From Hysterium pulicare CBS 123377 (Eukaryota > Ascomycota > Dothideomycetes > Hysteriales > Hysteriaceae): a stretch of DNA of 64,000 bases. The position numbers were made by a program, and so were the translations under genes. This document shows, in pieces, positions 54,762 to 64,000 of this stretch. Location of the stretch: the NCBI GenBank assembly GCA_000467715.1, contig AJFK01001027.1, positions 1-64,000 of the forward strand, written 5' to 3'. Position 1 is the first letter of the stretch, and every line of letters starts with the position of its first letter. The notes beneath the pieces were generated by a model, which had not been told where the DNA came from, did no database searches, and saw only the letters and a list, made by a program, of their open reading frames with translations.

Positions 54762-56238
54762 CTTGAACAACAGTGGAAGTTGCTTCCCCGTTGGGTATGC
54801 TTCAACATCATGACAGACGTTCAAAACAGCGAGGCTGGGACAGTGAGTGGGGTGATTGATGAAGCCATCCAACAGGCGGCTATGACTTGTGCGGGGAACA
54901 TCGTGCAGATGTTATTGTTTTCCTGCATAGGTGGCTTACAGCCCACCTTCCGAATTGGCTGCGATGATTTTGGGGTTGTGTTGTTCAGGGTACGATGTGC
55001 ATGACAGCCTCGCAGCAAGGCTGGAAAACCTTCAAAGTAGCTTCCACATTGAAGAGTGTCGACCTGTAAAGAGGGATGGAAACAAGTTCAATCATCTTAA
55101 TCATGGCGCATTCCGGAAAGGAGACATGGTTCTTCCATGTTCTCCTACTCCTATCTTTAGTTATGTCTAGTTTGTAAAAAGACATATAAGTCTACACCTG
55201 AAGTTTGACCAAGGGAGGAATATATGTAAAAGTCAAATGTTATGATCCTATGAGCGGTGGAATCATGTTGTTTGGAAGGGTTCCGACAAGTATCCACTGA
55301 GAAAGTCCCATTCGCCCAGCTATATCAAGGAGAGTGTGCTGTAGATACGGAAGCAAGATGAATGTCGTCAAAGGACGCTGTAATGACCGCCAAGACCAAA
55401 AGAGCCGACAATCTCGCTTTGCAAGGCTGGCCGAGTTTGTGGGCCTGGGATCCAGGCCATCGTCGTTCTCAGCGTTCAGTTCCAGTCGAGCTGCGACAAT
55501 CTTTCATAGGGCAACACGACAGAAAATCACTGACCATTGAAACAAGCCCTGAAGCCGGCAGCCCTATTGTCGCATCTTTACACACGAGTTCAGTTGCCCC
55601 AGACAAAAGCGCGACTTTCATTCACCTATTAACGACTGGATATTCAGCCTTTTAGGGTGTCGCAAAGAAGCGAGATTTGATGCACCATGATGCGTAGCAA
55701 CCGGGGATATGATTGGCTCTGCTAAGAAGCTTTCTCCGCGTATTGCTTTAATGAGACATTTAGAAGGGGAGCAGACGCTGGAAATTATCGCCATCCTTCG
55801 TTGTTAGTAGAGAGATGGGAGAGATGCTTCAGCTGGCAGCATTCTCGCAGTGTTGTCGTGATGCATGCATGAAGACCCTCAGCCGCAGCGAAGACGCGTA
55901 CAATACTCGTCATGCAGATGGCATCGAATCGCATTACCTCCCCATCGGCTGGAGTTGTCCAGATTGCCATAGATGCCCATGTTTTTAGTGGTAATTGGAG
56001 AAGAGACGCCAAATTAATTGGGAGCTAGCCGCCACGCATCCCATCGTTTTTGCCATGCCGTTCTCAGGTTTCAAGAGCGCGCCATATAACTCCCGAACCG
56101 CTCTGCACCCTGTCCTCCCTCCTCGTCGTCGCCACTGCTTTTCAAAGATACGCATCTCTCGCTTTTGCATCTTTAACAGAACATCTATTGATTCTTCTCC
56201 ACGCTCGTTCAGAAATCTATTTCTATTCATCACCAAAA
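54762..56238. other. Intergenic region
   Basis: No supported gene in about 1.5 kb. A 97-codon ATG-led frame at 55362-55655 is the longest candidate but has no domain or signal peptide. The last 100 nt are a CT-rich leader of the GPI protein. Confidence 0.45.
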
Positions 56239-56887
56239 ATGCAGTTCAAGTCTCTCGCTCTTTTGGCCCTCGCCTCTGTAGCCTCCGCAAGCAATGTAGA
56301 GGAGAAGCGCCAGATTCCCAGCGCGACCAATGCGTAAGTCCACAGTCAAAACCACTCGTCGCATGCGCAGAAGTGTCTAACAATCCCCCAGTGTCGAGTC
56401 GTCCGTCATCTCAGTCCTCGCGACCGCAGTGCCAATTTCTCTGCTCCTACTCGGCGAACAAAACGCAACCGCGCTCTCAGAAAACCTCGCATCATCCCTC
56501 TCCGCCGGCAACATCCCATCATGGTACCAGGCTCTCCCATCAGACGTCAAGAGCTATCTTCCCCTCCTCTTCCCCGTCTCGAACGCCGCCACAACCACCG
56601 GCGCTGCGGCGACTGCATCTTCAGCGGTCAACGCCACCGCGTCCCTCCTTAGTGCGGCATCCAGTGCTGCGGCTTCTATCAGCGGCAGCGCTGCGTCCGT
56701 AGCCAACCTAACTGCTATCTCTACCGTCTCGTCTGCTACACTCAAGACAACGACCGGAAGCGCTACTACTGGCACCGCGGCTGGCGCATCCAGCTCTAAG
56801 TCAACCGGCGGCGCATCCTACCCAACTGCCGTTGTTGGCGCCGGTGTCGCTGGAGCGATTGGGTTCCTCGGTATGCTTGCGCTGTAA
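56239..56887 (+). CDS. Ala/Ser-rich, probably GPI-anchored secreted protein
   Basis: Two exons (56239-56333, 56392-56887) with a 58-nt intron give 196 residues. A signal peptide (MQFKSLALLALASVASA) is followed by EEKRQ, a possible Kex2-type KR site. The middle part (SSVISVLATAVPISLLLLGE, IPSWYQALPSDVKSYLPLLF) is conserved-looking and contains the WYQALP core. The rest is Ala/Ser/Thr-rich and ends in a hydrophobic tail GAGVAGAIGFLGMLAL typical of GPI attachment. It should be a wall or membrane surface glycoprotein. No enzymatic motif is visible. Confidence 0.85.
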
Positions 56888-58337
56888 ATTCAGCAAAAGA
56901 GCTTATATTGGGCATTAAAAAAACGCGACGAGGTGGTGGTTTTAGGGCCGGCGCATGCGGTTTGGGGAAACGTCTTTTACGAATATTGGGAGCGAAGGGG
57001 AGCGGGGGGTTTGGGGAATACCTTTTGGAGATTTATTGAGGTGGTGCGGCCCTAAAGCGATTTGGCTTCAAAAATGGATCTCTTATGTTTGATATTCTTT
57101 CTAGCTTATTAATAACTAATTCATAACTCAACTGGTGTTCCCAGGAGACGTGAGAATTGGCAGACACTACGCAATACGCAGGCTCCCGTTCTGTACCAAA
57201 GTCCTACACGGGTGTACTGACCAACTTACGACCCACATGTTCTGGAGAGGTGTCTCACGAGTAGCCTTACACAACACAACACCACACTCGAACAGACCAC
57301 TGTATCATCACACCACGGCCTAACTTATCTGACTATGTATCCACGCGCAAGATGATGCCTTCCCAGTCTAAAACTAGTCTGTACCTGCATAAAACGCCGC
57401 ACTGCTTCCATCCACCTGCATCGCCGCGCTCAGACCTGTCAGCACCTTGATCAAGATAAGCTCGTGCTCTCCATGCCTCTCCACACCGTCGGAATCTCCA
57501 CATGATACTTACGAGAAACATTCGTGTCGTGTCTTAGACTTTGATCCCACCTACCTAGCTAAATCCATCTCCATCATAGCATAGAGAGAAAGTGGAAGAG
57601 TATATATCTCTTAAGGATAATTCTATTTATCTAGTTTCTATAAGTATGCATACTAGGTGTAGTAATTGGTAAAAATCCGGCCTGCGCATCAACCTCACAA
57701 CAACGCTGCTTGCTGGTCGCGTATGCCGTTCAAGCTTAGTATCGTGATTCTAGAGGCGTATATACCCTTTAGCGGACGTTCACAGTGTTACCTACAAAGG
57801 TTTCTATTATCAACTATATAAGAAAATAAAAATTATAAATTAAATAAATTATTGTATTTTTTTATATTGATTTTATGTTTATTTTTTAAGATATCTTAGA
57901 ATCAATAAGGGTCTTCGAGGATATGTAGTTAGGGGTGAACTGGCTTTAGGTCGGTGTACCAAGCCCGTTTGTGGTGGGTAAGGCGGAGGAGAAGGCAAAT
58001 TGGAGTTGGAGTTAAGCAGGTATATTTGTATAGTCTCTACTATCTATTCAGCCGTGGATGGAGTGAAGAAAGTCTTTCAATTCCCGCAACCTCCGCCACC
58101 ACACTTTTATATACGGCAGTCTGGGATAAATAATTTGCCATCACAAGAAGCAGCACAGGATAACAGAGGAGGTTTGTATATTCCGTTGGAAAGTGGATAG
58201 CAAAAGATTTTGATTTCGCTGTTTAAAAGCCACCGAAGGTATCCATAATATTTTACATGTGTCCAATAGGACATTTTGAGCCTCCGCTATATGATATTAT
58301 ACTTAGCAGTATTCGTCATCGTCCGACCATTGTCACT
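56888..58337. other. AT-rich intergenic region
   Basis: No supported gene in about 1.45 kb. A strongly AT-rich island lies at about 57805-57900, made of A- and T-runs. The flanks (57100-57550) are of normal composition. No element ends or target-site duplications were recognised. Confidence 0.5.
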
Positions 58338-59444
58338 TTAGTTCTTCTTTCCATCCAAATCCGAGTAGAAAGTGTAGCCGAAGCTTCCTGACGGATCGTT
58401 AAACCTCAGCTTCTTGTCAATTGCATCGATCTTCTTCACGTCATCTGGGTCCAACTTGAAGTCGCCCTCTAGGTTAGTCTTGATCCTGCTCTCCGTCTTG
58501 CTCTTCGGAATGACAGAATGGCCCTTCGAAATTCCCCACGCCAGGGCGACCTGCGCGCCAGACTTGTTGTGTTTCTTGCCAATCTCGACGAGGACATGAT
58601 CATCCATCAGTTTGCCCATATCCTTGCCGGAGTCGTAGATCTCGTTTTGGTTTCCGAATGGTGAGTATTGGGTGACGTGGATTCCGTTTTGTTTGTGGAA
58701 GTCGGCGAAGGAGTGTTGTTGAAGATACGGGTGAAGCTCCATTTGGTGGGCAGCGGGTACCTGGACATAGAGTCAGAAAGCACGGGGGAATAAAGTAAGT
58801 GGACGATAGGCACTGACCACACTAGTCTCCTTCAACAATCGCTCGACCTCCGCCTTGCTGAAATTGGAGATACCAATAGCCTTCGTCTTGCCAGATTTCA
58901 AGCATTTCTCCATGGATTTGTATGTGTCGACATAGTCGGTATCACCTGTTTCAACCTTGTCATTGCTGTCCTTCGGAAACATGTTGTCGCCACGCTTGAA
59001 CGCTGAAGGCCAATGCATGAGGTAAAGGTCAACGTAGTCGGTTCCGAGGTCTTTCAACGAGGCATCCAGCGCTTTTTCGACATCGTCTGGGTGGTGGCTG
59101 TTGTTCCATAGCTTGGTGGTGATGAAGATCTCGTTCCGAGGTACACCCGACTTCTTGATGGCATTTCCAACGGCAGCTTCAGTGCCATATATGCGTGCAG
59201 TGTCGATGTGACGGTATCCGGACTTGAGAGCAGCTGTCACGGCGGGCTCTTGAGCATCTTTATCCTGCCATGTACCGAAGCCAATGGCGGGGATTTTGGC
59301 GCCTGTATTGAGGGTGAGGGTTGTTCCTGAGTAAGACATTCTGGATTGCTGTGGCTGTAGTGAAGATCGAGGTCGAATGTGAAGTGCTGTCTGTAACAGT
59401 CGTGTGGCGGTTCGAAGAGATTTTGTACAAGTTGAGGCAAACAT
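58338..59444 (-). CDS. Aldo-keto reductase
   Basis: Two exons in gene order, 58818-59444 (or to 59339) and 58338-58760, with a 57-nt intron. From ATG 59339 the protein has 314 residues, the usual AKR length. From ATG 59444 it gains a 35-residue Arg-rich extension (MFASTCTKSLRTATRLLQTA) that looks like a mitochondrial presequence. The catalytic tetrad is visible: Asp and Tyr in GYRHIDTARIYGTE, Lys in ITTKLWNNSHHP, His in YLMHWPSAF. AIGISNFSKAEVERLL and the NADPH motif VIPKSKTESRIKTNL follow. It reduces carbonyls with NADPH, but the substrate cannot be told. The splice restores SV-VPAAHQMELHPYLQ. Confidence 0.92.
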
Positions 59445-59911
59445 TACGCACGGTGGGGGATTTCTGTGAGGTAATTGTGGTACTACTTTCACTGGTTGCT
59501 CCTTCCTTCTCCTTTGTTAGCATCGTCATAATGAACAATTTGGAATGCCGCTCGGAAAAAGCTCCATATCCATGACGTCGCCGCTGCCTCTAGTCGACGC
59601 CGGAAGACATGCCGAGGTGTTCGTGTGGCTTCCCTTCAAGTCGGCAATTATTGACTTAACTCTGAAATTTGACGGCAGTGCTCCCGTGCGTTTGCCGTCA
59701 AGAAAGCGCCATCGGATGCGTTGCGTGAGTGATGAAAGGCTGAGCACTTGGGTGAATGGGAAACAAATAAGCTTAGCTAAATTGGGATCGTCACGTGGAG
59801 GTAGCACCAACCTTTATTCTACCACAAGGCGCTCAACTTCCACCTTCAAAACCAAACAACAATTACGATCCTTTGAATCCACCAAACTACTCACCAGACA
59901 GCTGAATAACC
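59445..59911. other. Divergent intergenic region AKR/NUDIX
   Basis: Nothing supported beyond promoters. Open frames on both strands (59526-59964) overlap the NUDIX start and lack domains. Confidence 0.5.
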
Positions 59912-60445
59912 ATGGCAGCTTCCACATTTACGACAAACCAATACACATCCGAACAATTCGTTGAAAGTTGTGGCGCCATTCCGTTTGACCTGTCAGAGCC
60001 AAAGAAGGTGTGCTTGATCCACTATCTTCGCAAAGACGAATGGCTTCTGGCAAAAGGCCGACGAAACTGCGGAGAACCTCGAGGACAGGCCGCTGTCAGA
60101 GAAGTGATGGAAGAAACTGGGTACCGTTGCCATCTTCATCCTATCAGAATGCCCACTCGTGCTCCGTTCGAGGATGAACCAGCCAATGTGCCGGATGGAA
60201 TTCGATCTTACCCAGACTTGACTGAACCCTTCATGCTCCAAATTCGAGAATTTGACAGAACATCAAACGTCAAACTGATCTGGTGGTTCATTGCCGCTCT
60301 TGACAAGGATTCCACAGCTGATGGAGTGAAGGGGGAAGATGATTTCATGGCTGAATTCTTCATATTCAAAGAAGCATTGCAGAAATTGACTTTCAAAGGA
60401 GATCGTGATGTCCTACAAAAAGCGATTCTATTGGTCGAGCAATGA
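59912..60445 (+). CDS. NUDIX hydrolase
   Basis: A single exon of 177 residues. The Nudix box is intact: G-x5-E-x7-REVMEETGY within KGRRNCGEPRGQAAVREVME. The lead strand is SCGAIPFDLSEPKKVCLIHY, and the C-terminal part includes VKLIWWFIAALDKDS. Such enzymes hydrolyse nucleoside diphosphates linked to another moiety, using divalent metals. The glycine-to-box spacing is canonical, so activity is likely, but the substrate (for example diadenosine or diphosphoinositol polyphosphates) is not shown. It ends about 50 nt from the stop of the convergent GST gene, so the transcripts may overlap. Confidence 0.9.
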   Translation: MAASTFTTNQYTSEQFVESCGAIPFDLSEPKKVCLIHYLRKDEWLLAKGRRNCGEPRGQAAVREVMEETGYRCHLHPIRMPTRAPFEDEPANVPDGIRSYPDLTEPFMLQIREFDRTSNVKLIWWFIAALDKDSTADGVKGEDDFMAEFFIFKEALQKLTFKGDRDVLQKAILLVEQ

Positions 60446-60495
60446 AGTTCGCAAACCTTCGTAAAACGCTCGGAATGTCGAACAGCGGAAGTACA

Positions 60496-61369
60496 CTAAT
60501 CATCTTTCTCCAACCATTTCTTCGATGCATTGTACAGCTTGATGTACGCATCATCAACACTTACGACACGATCAAATATGGCTGTGTCAATTCTTTTGAG
60601 GAACTCAAGGAAGGAGACCAAAACGAAATCGGCATAAGAGACTATCCGGGGTTAACGCTGAACATTGCACTTATCGAACCAGCCAGTCACTTACCAGTCT
60701 TCCCCATAAAGAACGGTCCTCCCTCCTTTTTGAGCAATGCCGCGAGATCTTTAGTCGGTTGTATCAAAGCCTCCCAATTCTGTTCGGTGCCAGTCTTCTC
60801 ATATTCATCGAGTGTCATACCGACGTGCTCCTCTCTAGTTCGCTTGAAATATTCTACAGAGCCCTCGCTGAGAACATCCCGGCAGACTTTCGCAAGACCA
60901 AATGGCCACAAAGGTGCCCTAATTTTTGGAATAGACGCCGTGACTTGTTGAACGAGCGGGGAGTCGATATGCATCGAGGGTGATGGATGTCTCTTTTCAA
61001 GCTCTTGAGCGATGAGCCAAGAGTCCATCACATACTTGCCATCCTCAAACTTTACGGTTGGGCTAGAGTAATCGGCAAAGTAACCTGGAGCATTGGGATC
61101 GTTTGGAGGAATTCCCCTGTTACATTAGTCACACGAGATTGAAAGATGCAGGAATGCTTACAATGCCTTGAACTTTGGAGCAAGGTCGGGGTATTCAACC
61201 CATTCAGCCTCATAGGGGACACCTTTGTAGTTGAGAGCCATACGAGCTTTCACCATTAGTAGGGCAATGCAAAATGTGACAGGCAAATTTACCCACTTTT
61301 CCATGGGTTCAGAGACCAACAAGAGCTTCGTCCTTTACTGGGAAGATCGTAGAGAATGATTTTCGACAT
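60496..61369 (-). CDS. Glutathione S-transferase
   Basis: Four exons in gene order (61297-61369, 61162-61246, 60695-61116, 60496-60641) give 241 residues. The thioredoxin-like N-terminal domain reads MSKIILYDLPSKGRSSCWSL, NPWKTRMALNYKGVPYEAEW and VEYPDLAPKFKALGIPPNDP. SPTVKFEDGKYVMDSWLIAQ holds the glutathione-binding turn. The helical C-terminal domain ends SYADFVLVSFLEFLKRIDTA and KLYNASKKWLEKDD. The family conjugates or reduces substrates with glutathione in the cytosol. All three introns (about 45-53 nt) restore frame and conserved sequence. Its position next to an aldo-keto reductase and a NUDIX enzyme is compatible with stress metabolism, but this is only proximity. Confidence 0.92.
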
Positions 61370-62564
61370 AGTTGTTGTTTTCTAATCGAATGAATTGATG
61401 TCCAGATAACTTTGAATGTGTCAATAGATTGAGTCTGCTCGAGCTGATTTCCGAGGATGGTGGATCCCCTCTTTGATATGTCTATTTTGATTTGTCACTC
61501 ACAGGGCGGAGTTTAATCCATCGAAATGCGGATTTAGCGTAATAGTTACCTTATTCAGATTACCTACGAAAGATGCTCGTGCAAGAGGTGGAAATGACGT
61601 TGAGACAACATCAGTTTGTCACGAAATGCTCATGTCAGCGCAAAGAGTCCCGAGTCATTGCACTCCTCTTAGCTCACCGTTGTTTCTTCCGATACTCGGG
61701 ACGATACTCGGGCCCTTCGAACATCGTACAAAAGAGACAAAGTTCCATTCATCTCACCTTGTCTTTCATCGGATCCAATGAACGATATGAACTGATACCG
61801 ATCTCGTCCAAGCATGCACGGTGGAGTCAGCGAGACAAAAGTGCCTGTGTATGTGTGCACCGGTATATTACACCGCCTTTTGCCTATTCTTTCGCATTTT
61901 CTTCTACTTTTCATGTTTTGGACGCTGCCCGATGACTTTTTTCTGTTGCGACTTGAAACGCTTCGTATGCATGTTGTACAACTTATATTTCTACGGTGAG
62001 GCTGTGACGCCGCGTGGCTTGCAGCTTGATCATCCCTCTGCTTTGGCCCCCAATCTCAACGCCAACAGCCCTCACCTTCGCCGAGCACACTATGCCGCAA
62101 AGTTGATAGTTTCGGCCCCCGCAGGTTGCAGCGGCACAGTTTTGGACACCGGAAGCGCTCGTAGCACATGGATGTGTGACGTTTTGGCCACTATTTGGAC
62201 CCCCAACATCCTTCCGGCCAAGGGAAAGCAGGCTGCTAAACATACCCTGGAGGAGTTTCATCTTGAACGCCTTAAAAATGGGCCGTTCCTCTAGTCCAAC
62301 GTTTGCTCAAGAAGCTAATAGGCTTAGCAATCACATGTAATGACCAGAGAGGCCTTACATATCAGCACCTTGACCCCCATATCCGTGTTTGAGCTTCTCA
62401 GCCTCGCGCAAATTATTGAAGGCTTAGACGTCTGTCCATCCCGCTTACATCTCCGTTCCGCCCGCCTCTGGGCTTTGGCTGTCGTCTCAGTCCGAAGGAA
62501 AGATTGTACCGCATTTCTAGAACATTGAACGTACTCGTACAGGGACACCAAGCGCACATCTATA
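61370..62564. other. Divergent intergenic region
   Basis: No supported gene in about 1.2 kb. Open frames of 60-157 codons on both strands have no domains. A direct repeat of GATACTCGGG (61691-61711) was seen. Confidence 0.45.
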
Positions 62565-64000
62565 ATGTCGACGTCGATTGATTATTCTCATTTGGCTCCA
62601 ATACAACCACAGTCCAGGCTTTCCGACGAAGTTGATTTTTCAGGAAGAGGAAGACCCACGTATGGGCATGAAGACAGCTCAACGAATATTCATTCAGCAG
62701 AAGACGATATTGCCTTACACAATTTAGGTCATCACGAGAATCTTGAGAACCCTGGACGCCCTTCAGACGAATCGCCAATACTCAGGAAGGGTGACTATGG
62801 TCTTGTCAACAACCCGGAAACATTCGAAGCCGGCGCATCACTTCTAAATAAAGGCGGCGGAAAACCGTACGACTATCATGAATCCCGCAAGGCGCTTTTT
62901 CGGACCGGCTTCACCAGATTTTTCGTTACCCTTTTCTTTTGCATCCTGATCGGCTTGAGTTTGAGGGCGTATGAAGGTTTCAGCAAACCTCGAATACTGG
63001 CCAACCGCGAAGTCAGATTTTTCAATGCGCTGCTGTTGGGACTATCTCTTGGGCTAGGCCTCAACCTTGCTTCCTCGTTGAAAAGATACGCAGTCATCCT
63101 CCGATGGTCTGTCCTGACCAAACGCTTTGTATCCCTCGAAGTTTTCGATCTAATTCTTGGCTGTGAAACGTTAACGAAAGTGGGCAAACTGATGATTATA
63201 TCCATCCCAGGAGTCCGAAAAGTGCCTGTTCTTCGCACTCTACCTTGGTTCCGGGAGGCGAGGGGTGATGGCTCTCGAACGACCTGGGTGATATGTTCTC
63301 TCTGGCTTCTCATCAATATTGGTGCCCAAATCCTCGTCGCCGTTCTCAGTCTATTCTGGCCAGTGAATCCTTCCCAAGCGATGCCTCTTCTCACACACGG
63401 CAATGTCTCAGTTGCTAATCTCGAGACTTGGAAGGTGGATAACCCTATCCCCGGAAGCAATGCGACCTTTCTAGCAGCAGCAAACTCCTTTGGAGGAGAA
63501 GCAGAGGATTTTCCTGTCTTCCCAGCCGATTCGGAAATGACCAAGTCCACCACCTACCGCAACGCATTGTATCAAGGAGATGGGTACATGGAATATAGAT
63601 TCCTGAACCGCAATCCAGATCACATGTTTGACAACTACCTTGTCTCACCTCGGACAATGCAAGCGAAGGCAACGTGCACACAGCTATCCACGAAGCCATT
63701 GTTCCTTGATAATAACGGACAATGGATGGCCAACTCATCAGTACGTCCAGCTTTTCTATGTTAAGCCTTCGTAGGAATGCACTGACAACAGCTACAGTAT
63801 GACGGCCAACATTGGTTCCTCTTTGACCTCCCTGAGTTCGTCCGCGGCTCGATAAGCTGGGTGGGCAGTCGTGCCGCACACTGTGGACCGCGCTGCACGA
63901 ATGTCACCGTCTACCAGATGCCTGACGATGTGGGTATTAAGAATGCAGCCATGTTCCAATGTAACAGCACACTGTCTGCTGTCTTGGGCGGGGAGAACGA
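62565..64000 (+). CDS. Polytopic fungal membrane protein, 3' part outside window
   Basis: Exons 62565-63740 and 63798 onward, with a 57-nt intron. The gene continues past the window end. A hydrophilic N-terminus of about 110 residues leads to membrane segments FFVTLFFCILIGLSLRAY, FFNALLLGLSLGLGLNLASS and WVICSLWLLINIGAQILVAV. A large, probably extracellular loop follows, with several N-x-S/T sites and paired cysteines (AAHCGPRCTNVTVYQ, FQCNST). The signature RYAVILRWSVLTKRFVSLEV between helices 2 and 3 occurs in a family of uncharacterised ascomycete membrane proteins, as far as I recall. No function is assigned. Confidence 0.82.

Noticed and set aside
55362-55655. 97-codon ATG-led frame
   Set aside because: Could be a small gene, but nothing in sequence or context supports it. 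RNA evidence would be needed.
61573-62294. Open frames of 120-157 codons between GST and the last gene
   Set aside because: Overlapping frames on both strands, Cys/His-rich chance-like translations and no splice chain.
1-64000. Biosynthetic cluster, CRISPR array or defence island
   Set aside because: No backbone enzyme, no regularly spaced repeats and no bacterial-type features. The gene set is ordinary fungal euchromatin.

Overview
The window is nuclear DNA of a filamentous ascomycete (Pezizomycotina). The signs are short introns of about 45-100 nt with GT..AG ends and CTAAC/CTGAC-like branch sites, typical fungal domains (CFEM, AA11 LPMO, NRC-2 type kinase, Dad3, fungal ORC1), genes on both strands with no operons, and intergenic gaps of 0.05-2 kb. 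Leotiomycetes is a guess from the general look of the proteins and was not tested.

Layout. 1-8.2 kb: a bZIP factor, then ORC1 convergent with the splicing factor PRP46. 8.2-12.4 kb: a gene-poor, stop-rich stretch with a probable decayed or unresolved gene. 12.4-16 kb: two secreted cell-surface proteins, a CFEM/GPI protein and a chitin-type LPMO. 17-25.2 kb: the RSC subunit SFH1, an uncharacterised LPAEL-type protein, a broken NAD-binding dehydrogenase, an F-box protein and TAF10. 25.5-28.9 kb: mitochondrial uS19m (RSM19) and MRE11, divergent from one promoter region. 29.9-37 kb: a large fungal-specific unknown protein and an NRC-2/FPK1-like kinase. 37.8-43.1 kb: DAD3, mitochondrial uS5m, TRM2 and a small unknown protein with a basic tail. 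44.5-52.9 kb: an ankyrin-repeat protein, a METTL13-like methyltransferase, a probable mitochondrial membrane protein and a SIR2 deacetylase. 53-61.4 kb: a cysteine-rich membrane protein, an Ala/Ser-rich GPI protein, an aldo-keto reductase, a NUDIX hydrolase and a GST. The end holds the 5' part of a polytopic membrane protein that runs out of the window.

Most genes are housekeeping: replication and repair (ORC1, MRE11), chromatin and transcription (SFH1, TAF10, SIR2), kinetochore (DAD3), splicing (PRP46), mitochondrial translation (RSM19, uS5m) and tRNA modification (TRM2). Between them lie surface or accessory genes. I see no biosynthetic cluster, no intact mobile element, no CRISPR, no rRNA and no supported tRNA, and no convincing new multi-gene system. 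The best leads are single loci: the decayed gene at about 9.2-10.7 kb, the broken dehydrogenase at 21.2-22.2 kb, alternative mitochondrial-type starts on TRM2 and the aldo-keto reductase, a 16-nt microexon in RSM19, and several unnamed proteins. Exon boundaries were read by eye from splice consensus and frame continuity.
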